Positions 53,594-62,837 of a DNA stretch of 64,000 bases are shown piece by piece (within the stretch, counting starts at the first letter, position 1; the number at the start of each line of letters is the position of its first letter). The stretch is taken from NCBI RefSeq assembly GCF_004015185.1, contig NZ_CP025746.1:2373776-2437775 (forward strand). Direction: 5' to 3'. The notes beneath the pieces are model-generated. The model was not told the origin of the DNA, did no database searches, and saw only the letters and a program-made list of their open reading frames with translations. Made by a program: the position numbers and the translations under genes. Source of the DNA: Clostridium manihotivorum (GTDB lineage: Bacteria > Bacillota > Clostridia > Clostridiales > Clostridiaceae).

Positions 53594-54184
53594 ATGGTTA
53601 TTAATAAAAAACAGGTGAATAAAGAAATTATTATAGAAACGGCTTTAAGGCTAATTGATGAGAAGCAAGGGATAAAAGAGGTAACCTTACGAGATATTGC
53701 TAAGGAAATTGGTTGTGCTCATACGAACTTATACAATTATTTTGGAAGTTTAGATGAAATATTTTGGGAGTCTTTAAGCAAACTGCTTAGTTTGATGATG
53801 GATTATTCAAACTCAGGGGACAGTGAGCAGCAGCAGGGGGAGAACAAAATATATTTAACTATATCGAAAGTGATAGACTTTTTTATGGAACATCCAGGCT
53901 GGTATAGGTTTATGTGGTTTGATTCTTTAGGAGGGAGACCTTCTCCGGAAGTGGCTATAAGTATACACAGACCTGGGGAGGGTTTTGTAACTCTTGTTAA
54001 GATTGCTAATAGTGAAATTGATGATGATAAGGCTAAGCAGGTGGCCAATATATTGCACAGCTATTTTCACGGGGAGTTCTGCAAATGGATTAATAACAGA
54101 GGACTAGTAGACAGTGATAGAGAAGGAACGAAAGCTATGATATTAACTAATGTAAAGACTTTGTATAAGTTGTTAATCCAGTAA
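53594..54184 (+). CDS. TetR/AcrR-family regulator
   Basis: The 196-residue protein has the TetR helix-turn-helix (VTLRDIAKEIGCAHTNLYNYFGSLDEI) at residues ~30-60 and an all-helical ligand domain. I start at the ATG after AAGGGAG; ATG 53576 lies inside the operator. The downstream flavodoxin/phosphotransferase pair may be controlled with it, but a family C repeat separates them. Confidence 0.9.
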   Translation: MVINKKQVNKEIIIETALRLIDEKQGIKEVTLRDIAKEIGCAHTNLYNYFGSLDEIFWESLSKLLSLMMDYSNSGDSEQQQGENKIYLTISKVIDFFMEHPGWYRFMWFDSLGGRPSPEVAISIHRPGEGFVTLVKIANSEIDDDKAKQVANILHSYFHGEFCKWINNRGLVDSDREGTKAMILTNVKTLYKLLIQ

Positions 54185-54227
54185 TCATGGTGTAACTTTA
54201 GCATATTTTGATTCTAAGGATTGAAGG

Positions 54228-54330
54228 GGGACATCTAAATTCAACTATTAAGTCATGCATGCCTAAAGTTCATAGATGCATGATTTTTGAACATGCGTAA
54301 CTTAAGTTTTCGTAATGGTACCCTATAGGA
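54228..54330. repeat. Family C inverted repeat
   Basis: GACATCTAAATTCAACTATTAAG at left and CTTAAGTTTTCGTAATGGTACCC-TATAGG at right, with GCATGCCTAAAGTTCATAGATGCATG as a diverged centre (segments given in parts). It separates the TetR gene from the flavodoxin gene. Confidence 0.65.
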
Positions 54331-54377
54331 ACCCTTTAATCTATATAGTATAAAATTTTATTAATGAGAGGTGTAGT

Positions 54378-54935
54378 ATGGTCAATATATTAAAAATCAT
54401 AGGAAAAGTGTTTTTTGGTTTTGTTGGTATATGTGTTATAGCAGTTGTATTTTGCTCGTGGTACACAAGGTCAAATACAAAGGACTATGGAGATAACAGA
54501 AGGGTATTAAATATTACAAACGGAAATAGTAAGGAGGCGCTAATTGTATATCAACCTTCTAGGGGAGGAAAGACAGATAAAGTAGCTGAGAACCTGGCTA
54601 AGGGAATCCATGATGCTGGCTATGAGGTCACTTTAGACAATCCAGGAAAGCATCTCAAAACAGATCTCTCCGAATATTCCATTGTAGTCTTTGGTTCTCC
54701 AGTGTATATGGGGCAAATCTCACCGGTTTTAACTCAGTACATGAATTCAGTAAAAAGCTTAACAAATGCTAAAATACTTTTATTTGCCACTGGTGGACAA
54801 TTGAATAATGGGGAATTAGATACCTTGGAACAACAATTAGGTAGTGTGAAAGCTACGGAAAAAATAGGCTTTAAGAGTGGGAAGGCAGATGAGACTTTAG
54901 CTTATAAAACAGGAAAAAGCTTTGCTGGGAAATAG
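54378..54935 (+). CDS. Membrane-anchored flavodoxin-like protein
   Basis: The 185-residue protein has an N-terminal membrane anchor (VFFGFVGICVIAVVF), then a flavodoxin fold: ALIVYQPSRGGKTDKVAENLAKGI is the FMN phosphate loop region, followed by VVFGSPVYMGQISPVL, the second FMN loop. It may act as a membrane-linked electron carrier or quinone reductase. AGAGGTG precedes the ATG. It ends 3 bases before the next gene, so they form an operon. Confidence 0.85.
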   Translation: MVNILKIIGKVFFGFVGICVIAVVFCSWYTRSNTKDYGDNRRVLNITNGNSKEALIVYQPSRGGKTDKVAENLAKGIHDAGYEVTLDNPGKHLKTDLSEYSIVVFGSPVYMGQISPVLTQYMNSVKSLTNAKILLFATGGQLNNGELDTLEQQLGSVKATEKIGFKSGKADETLAYKTGKSFAGK

Positions 54936-54938
54936 ATT

Positions 54939-55529
54939 ATGGCAATGTTAAAATGGCTTCCTAATATTTTAACATCATTACGAATTGTATTGACAGTGGT
55001 ATGGATATATCTTATAAGGCTGGTAGAAGTAAATGAAGCTCATAAAACACTTATAAATGCAGCGGTGATTTTATTTATAATAATATGTTTAACAGATTTA
55101 ATAGATGGGAAAGTCGCTAGAAAAACGAAAGCTTCATCTCGGTTTGGCAGCTACTTCGATGTTACTGCGGATTTGATTTTCATAAGCTCTTCGAATATTG
55201 TGCTGAGCCTATATGGTTTAGTCCCAAGGTGGTTTATACTAGTTATCATATTTAAGTTTTCAGAGTTTTTGATAACCTCTAAGCTTATTAAAAAGTATGA
55301 CGATCTTAAAAGCTCCTTCTTTGTATTTGATCATCTTGGAAGAGTAGCAGCGGTAAACTTTTTTTTAATACCAGGAGCATTTATGCTTGGCTATGAAGGG
55401 CTAGACCTTAGGTATGGATATATATTGCTTTATATAACCTTAATGCTGGTTATAATATCAGCTTTCTCAAGGATATGGAGATGCCATAAGGTTTGGAATA
55501 AAATGAGGACAAGAGAGAAGTTTGTATAG
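54939..55529 (+). CDS. CDP-alcohol phosphatidyltransferase family protein
   Basis: The 196-residue membrane protein has the CDP-alcohol motif D-x2-DG-x2-AR-x8-G-x3-D-x3-D (DLIDGKVAR...FGSYFDVTAD) and five or six hydrophobic segments. Members make phospholipids such as phosphatidylglycerol phosphate. The N-terminus (LPNILTSLRIVLT) is typical of PgsA-type enzymes. The link with a flavodoxin is unexplained. Confidence 0.9.
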   Translation: MAMLKWLPNILTSLRIVLTVVWIYLIRLVEVNEAHKTLINAAVILFIIICLTDLIDGKVARKTKASSRFGSYFDVTADLIFISSSNIVLSLYGLVPRWFILVIIFKFSEFLITSKLIKKYDDLKSSFFVFDHLGRVAAVNFFLIPGAFMLGYEGLDLRYGYILLYITLMLVIISAFSRIWRCHKVWNKMRTREKFV

Positions 55530-55646
55530 GTTTTAAAAAAGTAAAGAAGTAAAGAAACATAGAAGTTTATGAAAATAGGTAGTATTTTAGGCAACTGCTT
55601 CCGTTTTTAGGTGCAAAACAAAGTATATCATTGATAATAACAAATA

Positions 55647-55685
55647 AACAGTATTAATATTCACGGATATTAATACTGTTTTTAT
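55647..55685. terminator. Bidirectional terminator
   Basis: AACAGTATTAATAT pairs with ATATTAATACTGTT around TCACGG, followed by TTTA; the other side is A-rich. It serves the operon to the left and the serine hydrolase to the right. Confidence 0.85.
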
Positions 55686-55736
55686 TTCGATATTGAAGAA
55701 AGATGTGCAGTAACTACCTATATATAAGAATCTCTT

Positions 55737-56749
55737 TTAGAATATCTTCTTTAAAGCACCTAACTTTTTACCATAAATTAATGAAGCAATCTCTCTACTT
55801 ATATATGTACCACCAGCCCCTTTCATTGATAAGAATTGGTAGCTTACTATATCATTGCTTAATACAACAATGGTAATATCATCATCAATATATTTCTCAA
55901 AATGAGAAGTATAACCACTTGGAAGTGATCCACCATGGCATATACTTTTACAATCGAAATTGTTTTTTACAAGCAATCCATACCCATACTTTACATATTT
56001 ACCGTCGTAGTGAGGCTTTTGCATTTCCTTTACTGTTTGGGGTTTCAATAGTTTGCCATCCTTAATTGCTCTATCAAGCAAATAAAAATCACCAACAGTT
56101 GATACAATATCACCAGCAGCAAAACACAGTGATGGGTCAATATAGAACCCTTTTTTACCATTAATATAGCCATTGGCTACATTTTTTTGTTCTTCCTGAA
56201 TAAAACCTGAATTATTCATTTTAGCAGGAATAAATATATGATTTTTAACATATTGGTGATAATTCATTCCAGAAATCTTTTCGATTATCAAGCCAAGAAT
56301 AAGATAATTAGTATTACCGTAGGACCATTTTTCGCCAGCAGGGAATTTCAATTTATAACCTTTTACAATTTGTAGTATTTCTTGGGGGGATGACGTTGTC
56401 CCCATTTTATTTGATTTTTTAGAGTCAAGTGATTAGGTATCCCAGAAGTATGAGTTAGAAGATGATGAATTGTAATTCCATGACCATTGTAGAAGTCTGG
56501 AATATAATCTTCAACATTCTGTTGTGTTGAAAGGAAACCTTTTTCTGATAACTGCATAATACATAATGCAGTTATCGACTTCGTCATAGAGCCAATCATG
56601 AATTTTGTTTCAGGTGTATTTTTTATTCCTTTTTCCTTATTTGAATATCCATAGGATTCATTAAATATAATTTCGTTATTTTTTGATAACAATACACTTC
56701 CACTAAATTTTTTTTGCATTTTAAAGTATTCATTTAAGTTAATATTCAT
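55737..56749 (-). pseudogene. Serine hydrolase (class C beta-lactamase fold), frameshifted
   Basis: The first part (to about 56400) has the nucleophile motif SMTK and ends LTHTSGIPNHLTLKN. The second (55737-56405) has the YGN motif (WSYGNTNYLILGLI) and HGGS near the C-terminus. A single-base shift near 56395-56405 separates them. The ATG follows TTGGGGATATC. Family members are peptidases or esterases; this one is inactive unless the shift is an error. Confidence 0.85.
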
Positions 56750-56813
56750 AATTGATATCCCCAAATAACTTGGACATATTTCATATAATCACTATTAAGC
56801 AGTAAGTTTAAAC

Positions 56814-57428
56814 TCATAATTTGTTGAACTCTTCTTCTATGCAGCTAATAACTTCTGAATAGTGCCTTATACCGTTAGAACTGTCAGCGGAAAGTGCTTC
56901 TGATACAACAGGAAAGCTATCAATAAATTGAAGATTGTCTGATTCAATTATTCCAAAGTTATTTAAGCACTTGATTAATGGCTCTTTTTTTGTTGTCCAT
57001 ATTCTCATGTATTTAAAGCTTGAAATATATATTTCATTCAGTGTGCTGTTGTCGTAGTAGGCTATACCAAATTCTAGATAGCCGTCATTTGTTAGTTCAA
57101 ATTTGTATTCTTCGAAAATATTTATAATAGCTTGTTTTTCAGCAAAATTGCTTAGTAGAGGTTCTTCATCCTTAAAGCCTAAAATTCCGTAAGCAATATG
57201 ATCTATCAAGTTATTTGCTAAATGGGAAAATACATCCCAGATTTTATCCACATCGAGATTTACTTCTGCAAAGTAAGTGAAATTTTGGTCTGAAACCTTA
57301 GCTATTTTAAAACCTTCAGTTATATTTGCGGTATCTCTAGCAGTGTTAATTGATTTAACATCATATTCATTAGGATATTCATCATTAGTAGGAATTCTAA
57401 TTCCTAAAGGTAATTTATACAAAGACAT
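56814..57428 (-). CDS. Hypothetical protein
   Basis: The 204-residue acidic protein starts after TTTGAAAGGGG. I do not recognise it. It looks soluble with alternating strands and helices (FKIAKVSDQNFTYFAEVNLD; VDKIWDVFSHLANNLIDH; YLEFGIAYYDN). The fold could be of the immunity-protein type, but I cannot support that; no toxin gene is nearby. Confidence 0.75.
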   Translation of the reverse strand: MSLYKLPLGIRIPTNDEYPNEYDVKSINTARDTANITEGFKIAKVSDQNFTYFAEVNLDVDKIWDVFSHLANNLIDHIAYGILGFKDEEPLLSNFAEKQAIINIFEEYKFELTNDGYLEFGIAYYDNSTLNEIYISSFKYMRIWTTKKEPLIKCLNNFGIIESDNLQFIDSFPVVSEALSADSSNGIRHYSEVISCIEEEFNKL

Positions 57429-57575
57429 AGAAAACCCCTTTCAAAAATGCAATTTATATTTATAGTTTACGCTATTTTATAAGATATGGAATTTAATATG
57501 CAATTTTTTAAGGGAACTTTTTAAAAGTTCCCTTAATGCACATTTTAAGAATATTAAGTTTACTGTAGATTATGT

Positions 57576-58112
57576 TTATTTTGAACGTACAAAATAGTGA
57601 TCTCCTTCATAGGCATTGTCTTCATAAAAGTCAATTTTTAATAATGTATTCCGCCTTTCAACAGCTTGAGGGATTGCTTTAGTTGCAATGATATCAACCT
57701 CAAACAAATCAAAAAAGTTCTCGTTACAAACACTAAATATTTGGGTTAAGTAATGTGCCTTTTCGTATTCAGAAGAAACATCAACTCGGAGTATTCCAGT
57801 TTTAACTTTATATTTACCAACATAACCAAACATTTCTACTGTTCCAATAGCTTTAGATAGTGATTTATCTATAATTGCAAAGCGTATAAATTCTTGTTGA
57901 GAATATGCGTAAAGCCAAGCTTTAATACATTGTAACATATCCTCATTTTTGTAAATACAAAAATCACCTGTACACTTATCAGAGTTAAAAATTTTTTGTG
58001 CCTTACTATCAGAATAACATTTAAGTAGACCTTCGGAATCTTCTTCTGAAACCAGTCTTAAAATAAAACTTTCTGTTTCAAAAGTGGGGCATGTCTCATA
58101 TGGGTTCTTCAT
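57576..58112 (-). CDS. GNAT acetyltransferase
   Basis: The 178-residue protein has a GNAT layout: FILRLVSEEDSEGLLKCY at the start, FIRFAIIDKSLSKAIGTVEMFG in the middle, and a diverged acetyl-CoA region. The canonical R-x-x-G-x-G/A is not clear, so activity is uncertain. I start at the ATG with ATGAGGAGGAT upstream, not at the longer frame. Substrate unknown. Confidence 0.8.
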   Translation of the reverse strand: MKNPYETCPTFETESFILRLVSEEDSEGLLKCYSDSKAQKIFNSDKCTGDFCIYKNEDMLQCIKAWLYAYSQQEFIRFAIIDKSLSKAIGTVEMFGYVGKYKVKTGILRVDVSSEYEKAHYLTQIFSVCNENFFDLFEVDIIATKAIPQAVERRNTLLKIDFYEDNAYEGDHYFVRSK

Positions 58113-58332
58113 AAAAATCCTCCTCATCATCATGTATATTATATAAACTTTCTTAGCTTCACATTTCTTACCATTGTGCCAGAAAAATCTATAATTCTCT
58201 AATTATTTTATTATATAACATGTAGAGGTATAATTTCAAATATTTTACATACATTATGCATAGATTTCTTCTCTAATCCTAAAATCCTTTAATTTTGTGT
58301 CAGGATGAGAGGTATGGGATTGAACAAATAAA

Positions 58333-58554
58333 TTATGGTATCTTTCTTAATATTATGCTTTGGGGGGAGTGTAAGTCGGTAAAAGTCTTTCGATAGAACT
58401 TGCAGATATATCTTTGTTTCTCTTTATATTTCCCATTTCTTAATACTTCATCATGACCATAATGAGGGCAGACTTTCCCACTTGAAAATCTGTTTTTCTT
58501 AACTTCATTTGTAACCTCTGTAGCAAATGAGCCTAACACAAACACTTCTTTCAA
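58333..58554 (-). pseudogene. N-terminal remnant of an IS1595-like transposase
   Basis: A 73-codon frame contains a zinc ribbon (VCPHYGHDEVLRNGKYKEKQRYIC-KFYRKTF, in parts) like the start of IS1595-type transposases, but two of the expected cysteines are tyrosine and the catalytic part is missing. Remnant. Confidence 0.6.
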
Positions 58555-58672
58555 CGCTATTCTTTAATAGAGCAAAAGGTTAATGCTTTAAGATTTGAAG
58601 CTTTAGTGATATTGGTTAATGGTACCTTGAGTACATACCAATATAGGGGGGGAATAAAGTAAAAAAGGGTAT

Positions 58673-58760
58673 AAAAAATCACTAAAGTGATTTTCTTTAG
58701 TGATTTTTTTGCGCATCTGCCTTTTCTGAACGTATGTGAAGAAATTCTGGCAGGCGACAT
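58673..58760 (-). repeat. Family A two-hairpin repeat, copy 6
   Basis: Read on the minus strand: GTCGCCTGCCAGAATTTC, CAGAAAAGGCAGATGCGC and CACTAAAGAAAATCACTTTAGTG followed by ATTTTTTA. This copy shows compensating changes in hairpin 2 (CACTAAAG/CTTTAGTG instead of CACTGAAG/CTTCAGTG), evidence that the stem is maintained. No gene is seen in 58555-58994. Confidence 0.82.
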
Positions 58761-58994
58761 AAATTCTTTTTTATTCTTTCTATGATCAATGTACATTTAA
58801 TCTATATACAGCATAATTATATACAGTTTTATCTAAAATATAAGTTTTTAAACAATAAAAAATATCATTGACGTTTAACAAGCGCAATGATAGAATTATT
58901 CATATTGAATGACTTAGTTTATATATAATTTAAATATAACACATTTTCAAACAGAAGTCAATAGGTATTCTAAAAAAAGTTAGGAGGTTAATTC

Positions 58995-59498
58995 GTGGAA
59001 AATAATCTAATGTTTATCAAAAGCTCAAGTTTAATGAAAAAGACTTTGTTGGAAATTCAGAAGATTAACGAAGAAACTTTAGAGTATGGCTTAAAGCTTA
59101 CTGAAGAAGATATAAGAGCTATCGTGGACACAAGGAATAGTTCATTGAACAGCAATGGAAGAATAGAGTTTGGTGGAGGTGTAATCACAAAAATAATTGA
59201 GGCCTTTTGTGATTCGCCGTATATTCACCAGCAAAATTATGTGGAAAGCATAGATGAGCTTATAGAAATCTTTTATTACTTTAAGAATGAAACCTTAGAC
59301 GAGATAAGTGATGATGACCTTATTTCATTTATGAAGGATTGTTTTGATAATAAGTGTCAGGGAGATTTTGATTTATTGAGGTACAGATACTTATATCAAT
59401 TGACTCACAATGTAAAGTACGGTTCCAATGATTATTTAAAAGATGATATGGAGGAGCTATCTGACAGTTACTTTGATGAGGAAGGATATGATGAATAG
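58995..59498 (+). CDS. DUF6323-like protein
   Basis: The 167-residue acidic protein starts at a GTG after TAGGAGG. N-terminal half helical (LTEEDIRAIVDTRNSSLNSNGRIEFGGG), C-terminal tail strongly acidic. As far as I recall this pattern is DUF6323, which is found next to DUF6179 proteins, as here (stop and start overlap by one base). Function unknown. Confidence 0.65.
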   Translation: MENNLMFIKSSSLMKKTLLEIQKINEETLEYGLKLTEEDIRAIVDTRNSSLNSNGRIEFGGGVITKIIEAFCDSPYIHQQNYVESIDELIEIFYYFKNETLDEISDDDLISFMKDCFDNKCQGDFDLLRYRYLYQLTHNVKYGSNDYLKDDMEELSDSYFDEEGYDE

Positions 59499-60856
59499 TG
59501 GAAAACTTTATTATTAATCAAGAGGAGTCGTTACTAGGTTTAGTAAGCAAGGAGCATTATTTTCAGTCTATGCTTCAGCTTCTTTATTCCAATAAGCTTC
59601 TCAGCACAAAACAGCTGGAGAAGGTTCAGTTTCAACTTATAGAACTGCTTGAGGAAACTGTTTCTTATTATACAAGATATGAGAGCTCCTCTGTTAGAGT
59701 AGAAGTGGCTGAGCAGATTATGTTGTCCATTTGTTTTACCATAGGACTTTATTTGAAACAGCAGAGCACCATGAAGGATAATATAGCTTTAATTAAAAAT
59801 GCAGGGGTAAAGCAGCTTTTCAAAGAAGGAGAGAAGATCTTAAGGGACAAGGTAGAGCTATGTAAGAGTTTATTAAATAATATATATGAAACTAGATTAA
59901 ACACTGAGACTTATGCATATACAGACACTATAGACTACGGAATTCCTCTGTTTTTTAAAGAATACGACACTAGATTTGCAAGCCACGACATGCCAGGATC
60001 TATAGATTATCAGTTGGCTATTGATGTTCGAAACTTGACTGGAGTGGAATGCTTAGAAGAGTATTTAAATAGGTTGAGGGTTGAAAATAAATTCTGTGCC
60101 TTTTTTAACGGTGAGGATATTGAAGCTTTGCTAAAAGGCTTTAAAAAGGATTATATTCATATGCTTATTAATATTTTTCAGCTTGTACTGACTAATAGCT
60201 TAGGCTGTGTTCTTGTAGGAAAAGCTGCGGTACTTCTGGATTTAAATGAAGGGGATAGGGTATATATAAGCAGTAGAATGGAAGGTTTATCTAGTGAACA
60301 AATTGAAAAATTAATATTTTCTGCTGGAGCTAAACTCTGCGATGAACTATCCATAATAGATGAGGAGCTTATTAAGTATATAAGAGAAGTTTCTAAGGAA
60401 ATAATTATACAGCTAGAAAATGCTTTAGAAATTGATAAGCTGGAAAAAGTATTTATTACTCTAAAGCGCTCAGAAGACAATATTTTTAAATATGAGGATG
60501 GAGAAGTCCTAACCAATAGTGAGTTTAGAAAAATTACTGAGGAGATAAGAGCCTGCAAAAATCCAGAGGAAAAGATAACAATAATAAGAGAAGGGCTTCA
60601 TAGCTTAAAGGACCTAATAGATACTCTAGGTGCTGACTGCATATTTGAAGACGAGTTTATTGAAATCTTTAAGTCTTTAAATGAATTTGAAATGGCACTT
60701 CTAATCAAATCCACCTCCACCAGCAAAGCCTTTGACAATGAGTATGGATCAGAAAGTGAAAAAGAATGGCAAAGAAAGCTTAAGGAATACCTTGAAGCAC
60801 TTGACGCTTCTAGGAAGGCTGAAATATTTAGGATAGCTGAGGGGCTTGAGGTGTAG
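59498..60856 (+). CDS. DUF6179-like protein
   Basis: The 452-residue soluble protein starts at a GTG that overlaps the previous stop; AGGAAGG lies 11 bases ahead. It is mostly helical, with IPLFFKEYDTRFASHDMPGSIDYQLA as the best-conserved-looking stretch. I know no function for the family. Tight coupling to the DUF6323-like gene suggests the two products work together. Confidence 0.65.
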   Translation: MENFIINQEESLLGLVSKEHYFQSMLQLLYSNKLLSTKQLEKVQFQLIELLEETVSYYTRYESSSVRVEVAEQIMLSICFTIGLYLKQQSTMKDNIALIKNAGVKQLFKEGEKILRDKVELCKSLLNNIYETRLNTETYAYTDTIDYGIPLFFKEYDTRFASHDMPGSIDYQLAIDVRNLTGVECLEEYLNRLRVENKFCAFFNGEDIEALLKGFKKDYIHMLINIFQLVLTNSLGCVLVGKAAVLLDLNEGDRVYISSRMEGLSSEQIEKLIFSAGAKLCDELSIIDEELIKYIREVSKEIIIQLENALEIDKLEKVFITLKRSEDNIFKYEDGEVLTNSEFRKITEEIRACKNPEEKITIIREGLHSLKDLIDTLGADCIFEDEFIEIFKSLNEFEMALLIKSTSTSKAFDNEYGSESEKEWQRKLKEYLEALDASRKAEIFRIAEGLEV

Positions 60857-60876
60857 GTAATTGCAGGGATATTTAA

Positions 60877-60950
60877 TTGAAAAGCCATAGTTTATTTGAT
60901 CACACTAAGATAGTTGAAAAGCCATAGTTTATTTGATCATACTAAGATAG
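60877..60950 (+). repeat. 37-bp direct tandem repeat
   Basis: TTGAAAAGCCATAGTTTATT followed by TGATCAYACTAAGATAG occurs twice head to tail with one C/T difference (60877-60913 and 60914-60950). It lies in the 3' untranslated region of the DUF6179-like gene. Confidence 0.9.
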
Positions 60951-61003
60951 AGATGTGGTGTTTTCAACGGGTTGGAATGGTTGAGTTTGAGTTAGATGGG
61001 CTG

Positions 61004-61046
61004 AAAAAGTCTCACTGAAGAAGGCAGCTTCAGTGAGACTTTTTAT
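61004..61046 (+). terminator. Rho-independent terminator
   Basis: AAAAAGTCTCACTGAAG pairs with CTTCAGTGAGACTTTTT around AAGGCAG, followed by ATTT. It shares its stem with family A hairpin 2. The rest of 61047-61209 shows nothing further. Confidence 0.9.
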
Positions 61047-61209
61047 TTATCTATATTCTAATATAATGTTGCAATCTATCTAAGAAATTATATTGAAAAT
61101 TTCCATCCTATAATAACAAATATAGGAGCATTGACAGCTTAATATATATACTACTTTAATATTTAAAATAATAATAAAATCCTAGATAAACTTAAAAGCT
61201 TTGTTAGTC

Positions 61210-61833
61210 TTATTTTTGACACTTTATCATCAAAAATTTAAATGGAGGCTTATTTTCTGCATTCTTATGAGGCTCAATTATTTCTGAAATTTCCATCAGT
61301 CCATATTTACCGAATTCTTCTTCTATAGATTCAGCGTCATAGAAAAACATTTTTAGTCCATCCATTATCTCAAAATAGTCTTTATCTAGTTGTTTACCTT
61401 TTCCGAACATTGGAGCATCCTTTGAAATAGTAGTAAAAATCATATATCCCTCTGGCTTCAACTGATTATAGCAAGCCTCAATAAATTTACTTCGCTCAGC
61501 CTTACTTAACAGGTGAAGGAGTGCATAGCAAAATATGCCATCATAAACTTTGTCATCGAAGGGCATATCATTTACTGAGCCATGATAAATATTAATATTA
61601 AGATCGCTTTGTCTGGCTAAGTCAATTGCCGTTTTTGAAATCTCAATTCCAGTTACATCTATTCCATTATCAAGAAAAATCTTTGCATTTCTGCCGTAGC
61701 CAATGCCAGGTATCAATATGTCCTTAACGTTATGTTCAAGGAAAAAATCCTTTGCTAATATTGCTGAGTCTGCAGGTTCAAAGCCCCACATCCTTTGATT
61801 TTCTATAAAGCTCGCTTCCCAAAATTCTGCCAT
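61210..61833 (-). CDS. Class I SAM-dependent methyltransferase (TPMT-like)
   Basis: The 207-residue protein begins MAEFWEASFIENQRMWGFEPADS, typical of thiopurine/TehB-like methyltransferases, with motif I ILIPGIGYGRNAKIF, the acidic VTGIEIS after strand 2 and LKPEGYMIFTT at motif III. Substrate unknown. AAGGAGATC precedes the ATG. Confidence 0.9.
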   Translation of the reverse strand: MAEFWEASFIENQRMWGFEPADSAILAKDFFLEHNVKDILIPGIGYGRNAKIFLDNGIDVTGIEISKTAIDLARQSDLNINIYHGSVNDMPFDDKVYDGIFCYALLHLLSKAERSKFIEACYNQLKPEGYMIFTTISKDAPMFGKGKQLDKDYFEIMDGLKMFFYDAESIEEEFGKYGLMEISEIIEPHKNAENKPPFKFLMIKCQK

Positions 61834-61972
61834 AGCTTGATCTCCTTAGTGCTTTTTCTATAGTTTATCTATTTAGCGTTTTTTATATAGGTATAATTTT
61901 ATTATAGAATTTAGTTTTGTTAAAGTACCGTACTTGAATGCTAGTTATATTATGCTTTGATAAGTTTGCTTA

Positions 61973-62006
61973 AAAATTAATGGGCGAATAAATTTCACCC
62001 GTTAAG
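61973..62006 (-). terminator. Terminator of the histidine phosphatase gene
   Basis: On the minus strand TTAACGGGTG pairs with CGCCCATTAA (one G-T) and is followed by TTTTTA. The remaining intergenic bases to 62064 show no gene. Confidence 0.8.
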
Positions 62007-62064
62007 ATTGTATATAATAAGAAAGTGAAGTAGCTATTCTTCAGGTTATGCCTATTAGTTACTT

Positions 62065-62625
62065 TTAATAGGCTTGAAAGGCTGTACATATAAATGATTC
62101 ATCAAAGTCAATCTCAGATATCCCGCAAAAAGGTATATTGGGTTCAAAAGAAAATCGTCGTATAACAATGCCATGGGTTACTACAATGATTTTTTTATAA
62201 TTGCTGTACTTTAAAAGTGCCTTTTTAGCTCGGATAAAGACATCTTCTAGGTTCTCAAACTTTATCTCGCTATCGTTTGGACAAATCCCCTTATTTTCAA
62301 TGCATAACCTATTTGCTTTTGAAGCTTGTTCTTTAGATGAATATTGAAAAGACAGGTCTGGCATCCATTCATGTAAATCAAGTTCTATTTTTATGTCCAA
62401 TTGTCTGTTTTTTGATATAATTGCTGCTGTTTGTAAAGCTCGTGTATATGGAGAAGAAACAATTATATCTGCATTATCTAATCTACTGTCCAACGAAGCA
62501 TTTTCAGCAATTCGAATACCATTTTCGGTAAGTTGGGCTAAATCTATCCCATGCCCTATGTATTTTTTTTCTTCAACCAATGAGTAATCAGGTTCGCTAT
62601 GTCGCATAAAGACTATCTTTTGCAA
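62065..62625 (-). CDS. Histidine phosphatase family protein
   Basis: The 186-residue protein has the phosphoglycerate-mutase-type catalytic RHSE (MQKIVFMRHSEPDY, H9) and the second histidine in VVTHGIVIRRF. Such proteins remove phosphate from small molecules or proteins. GGAGGTTG lies before the start. Substrate unknown. Confidence 0.9.
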   Translation of the reverse strand: MQKIVFMRHSEPDYSLVEEKKYIGHGIDLAQLTENGIRIAENASLDSRLDNADIIVSSPYTRALQTAAIISKNRQLDIKIELDLHEWMPDLSFQYSSKEQASKANRLCIENKGICPNDSEIKFENLEDVFIRAKKALLKYSNYKKIIVVTHGIVIRRFSFEPNIPFCGISEIDFDESFICTAFQAY

Positions 62626-62837
62626 AATATATCAACCTCCGAAATTATATATTTTCTAAATACTTTGTTCTGATATAATCACTATTTCGTAAAAAAATGC
62701 AACTGCATATCGAGCTATGGATAATTATAACATATCAACCATATTAAATATATTAGCCATATGATGTGTGCATCTAAATAAATATAGGCTATCTTTATTT
62801 AAAACTTGAAACTTTTGTATAGGAAGTGATTAAAAAA

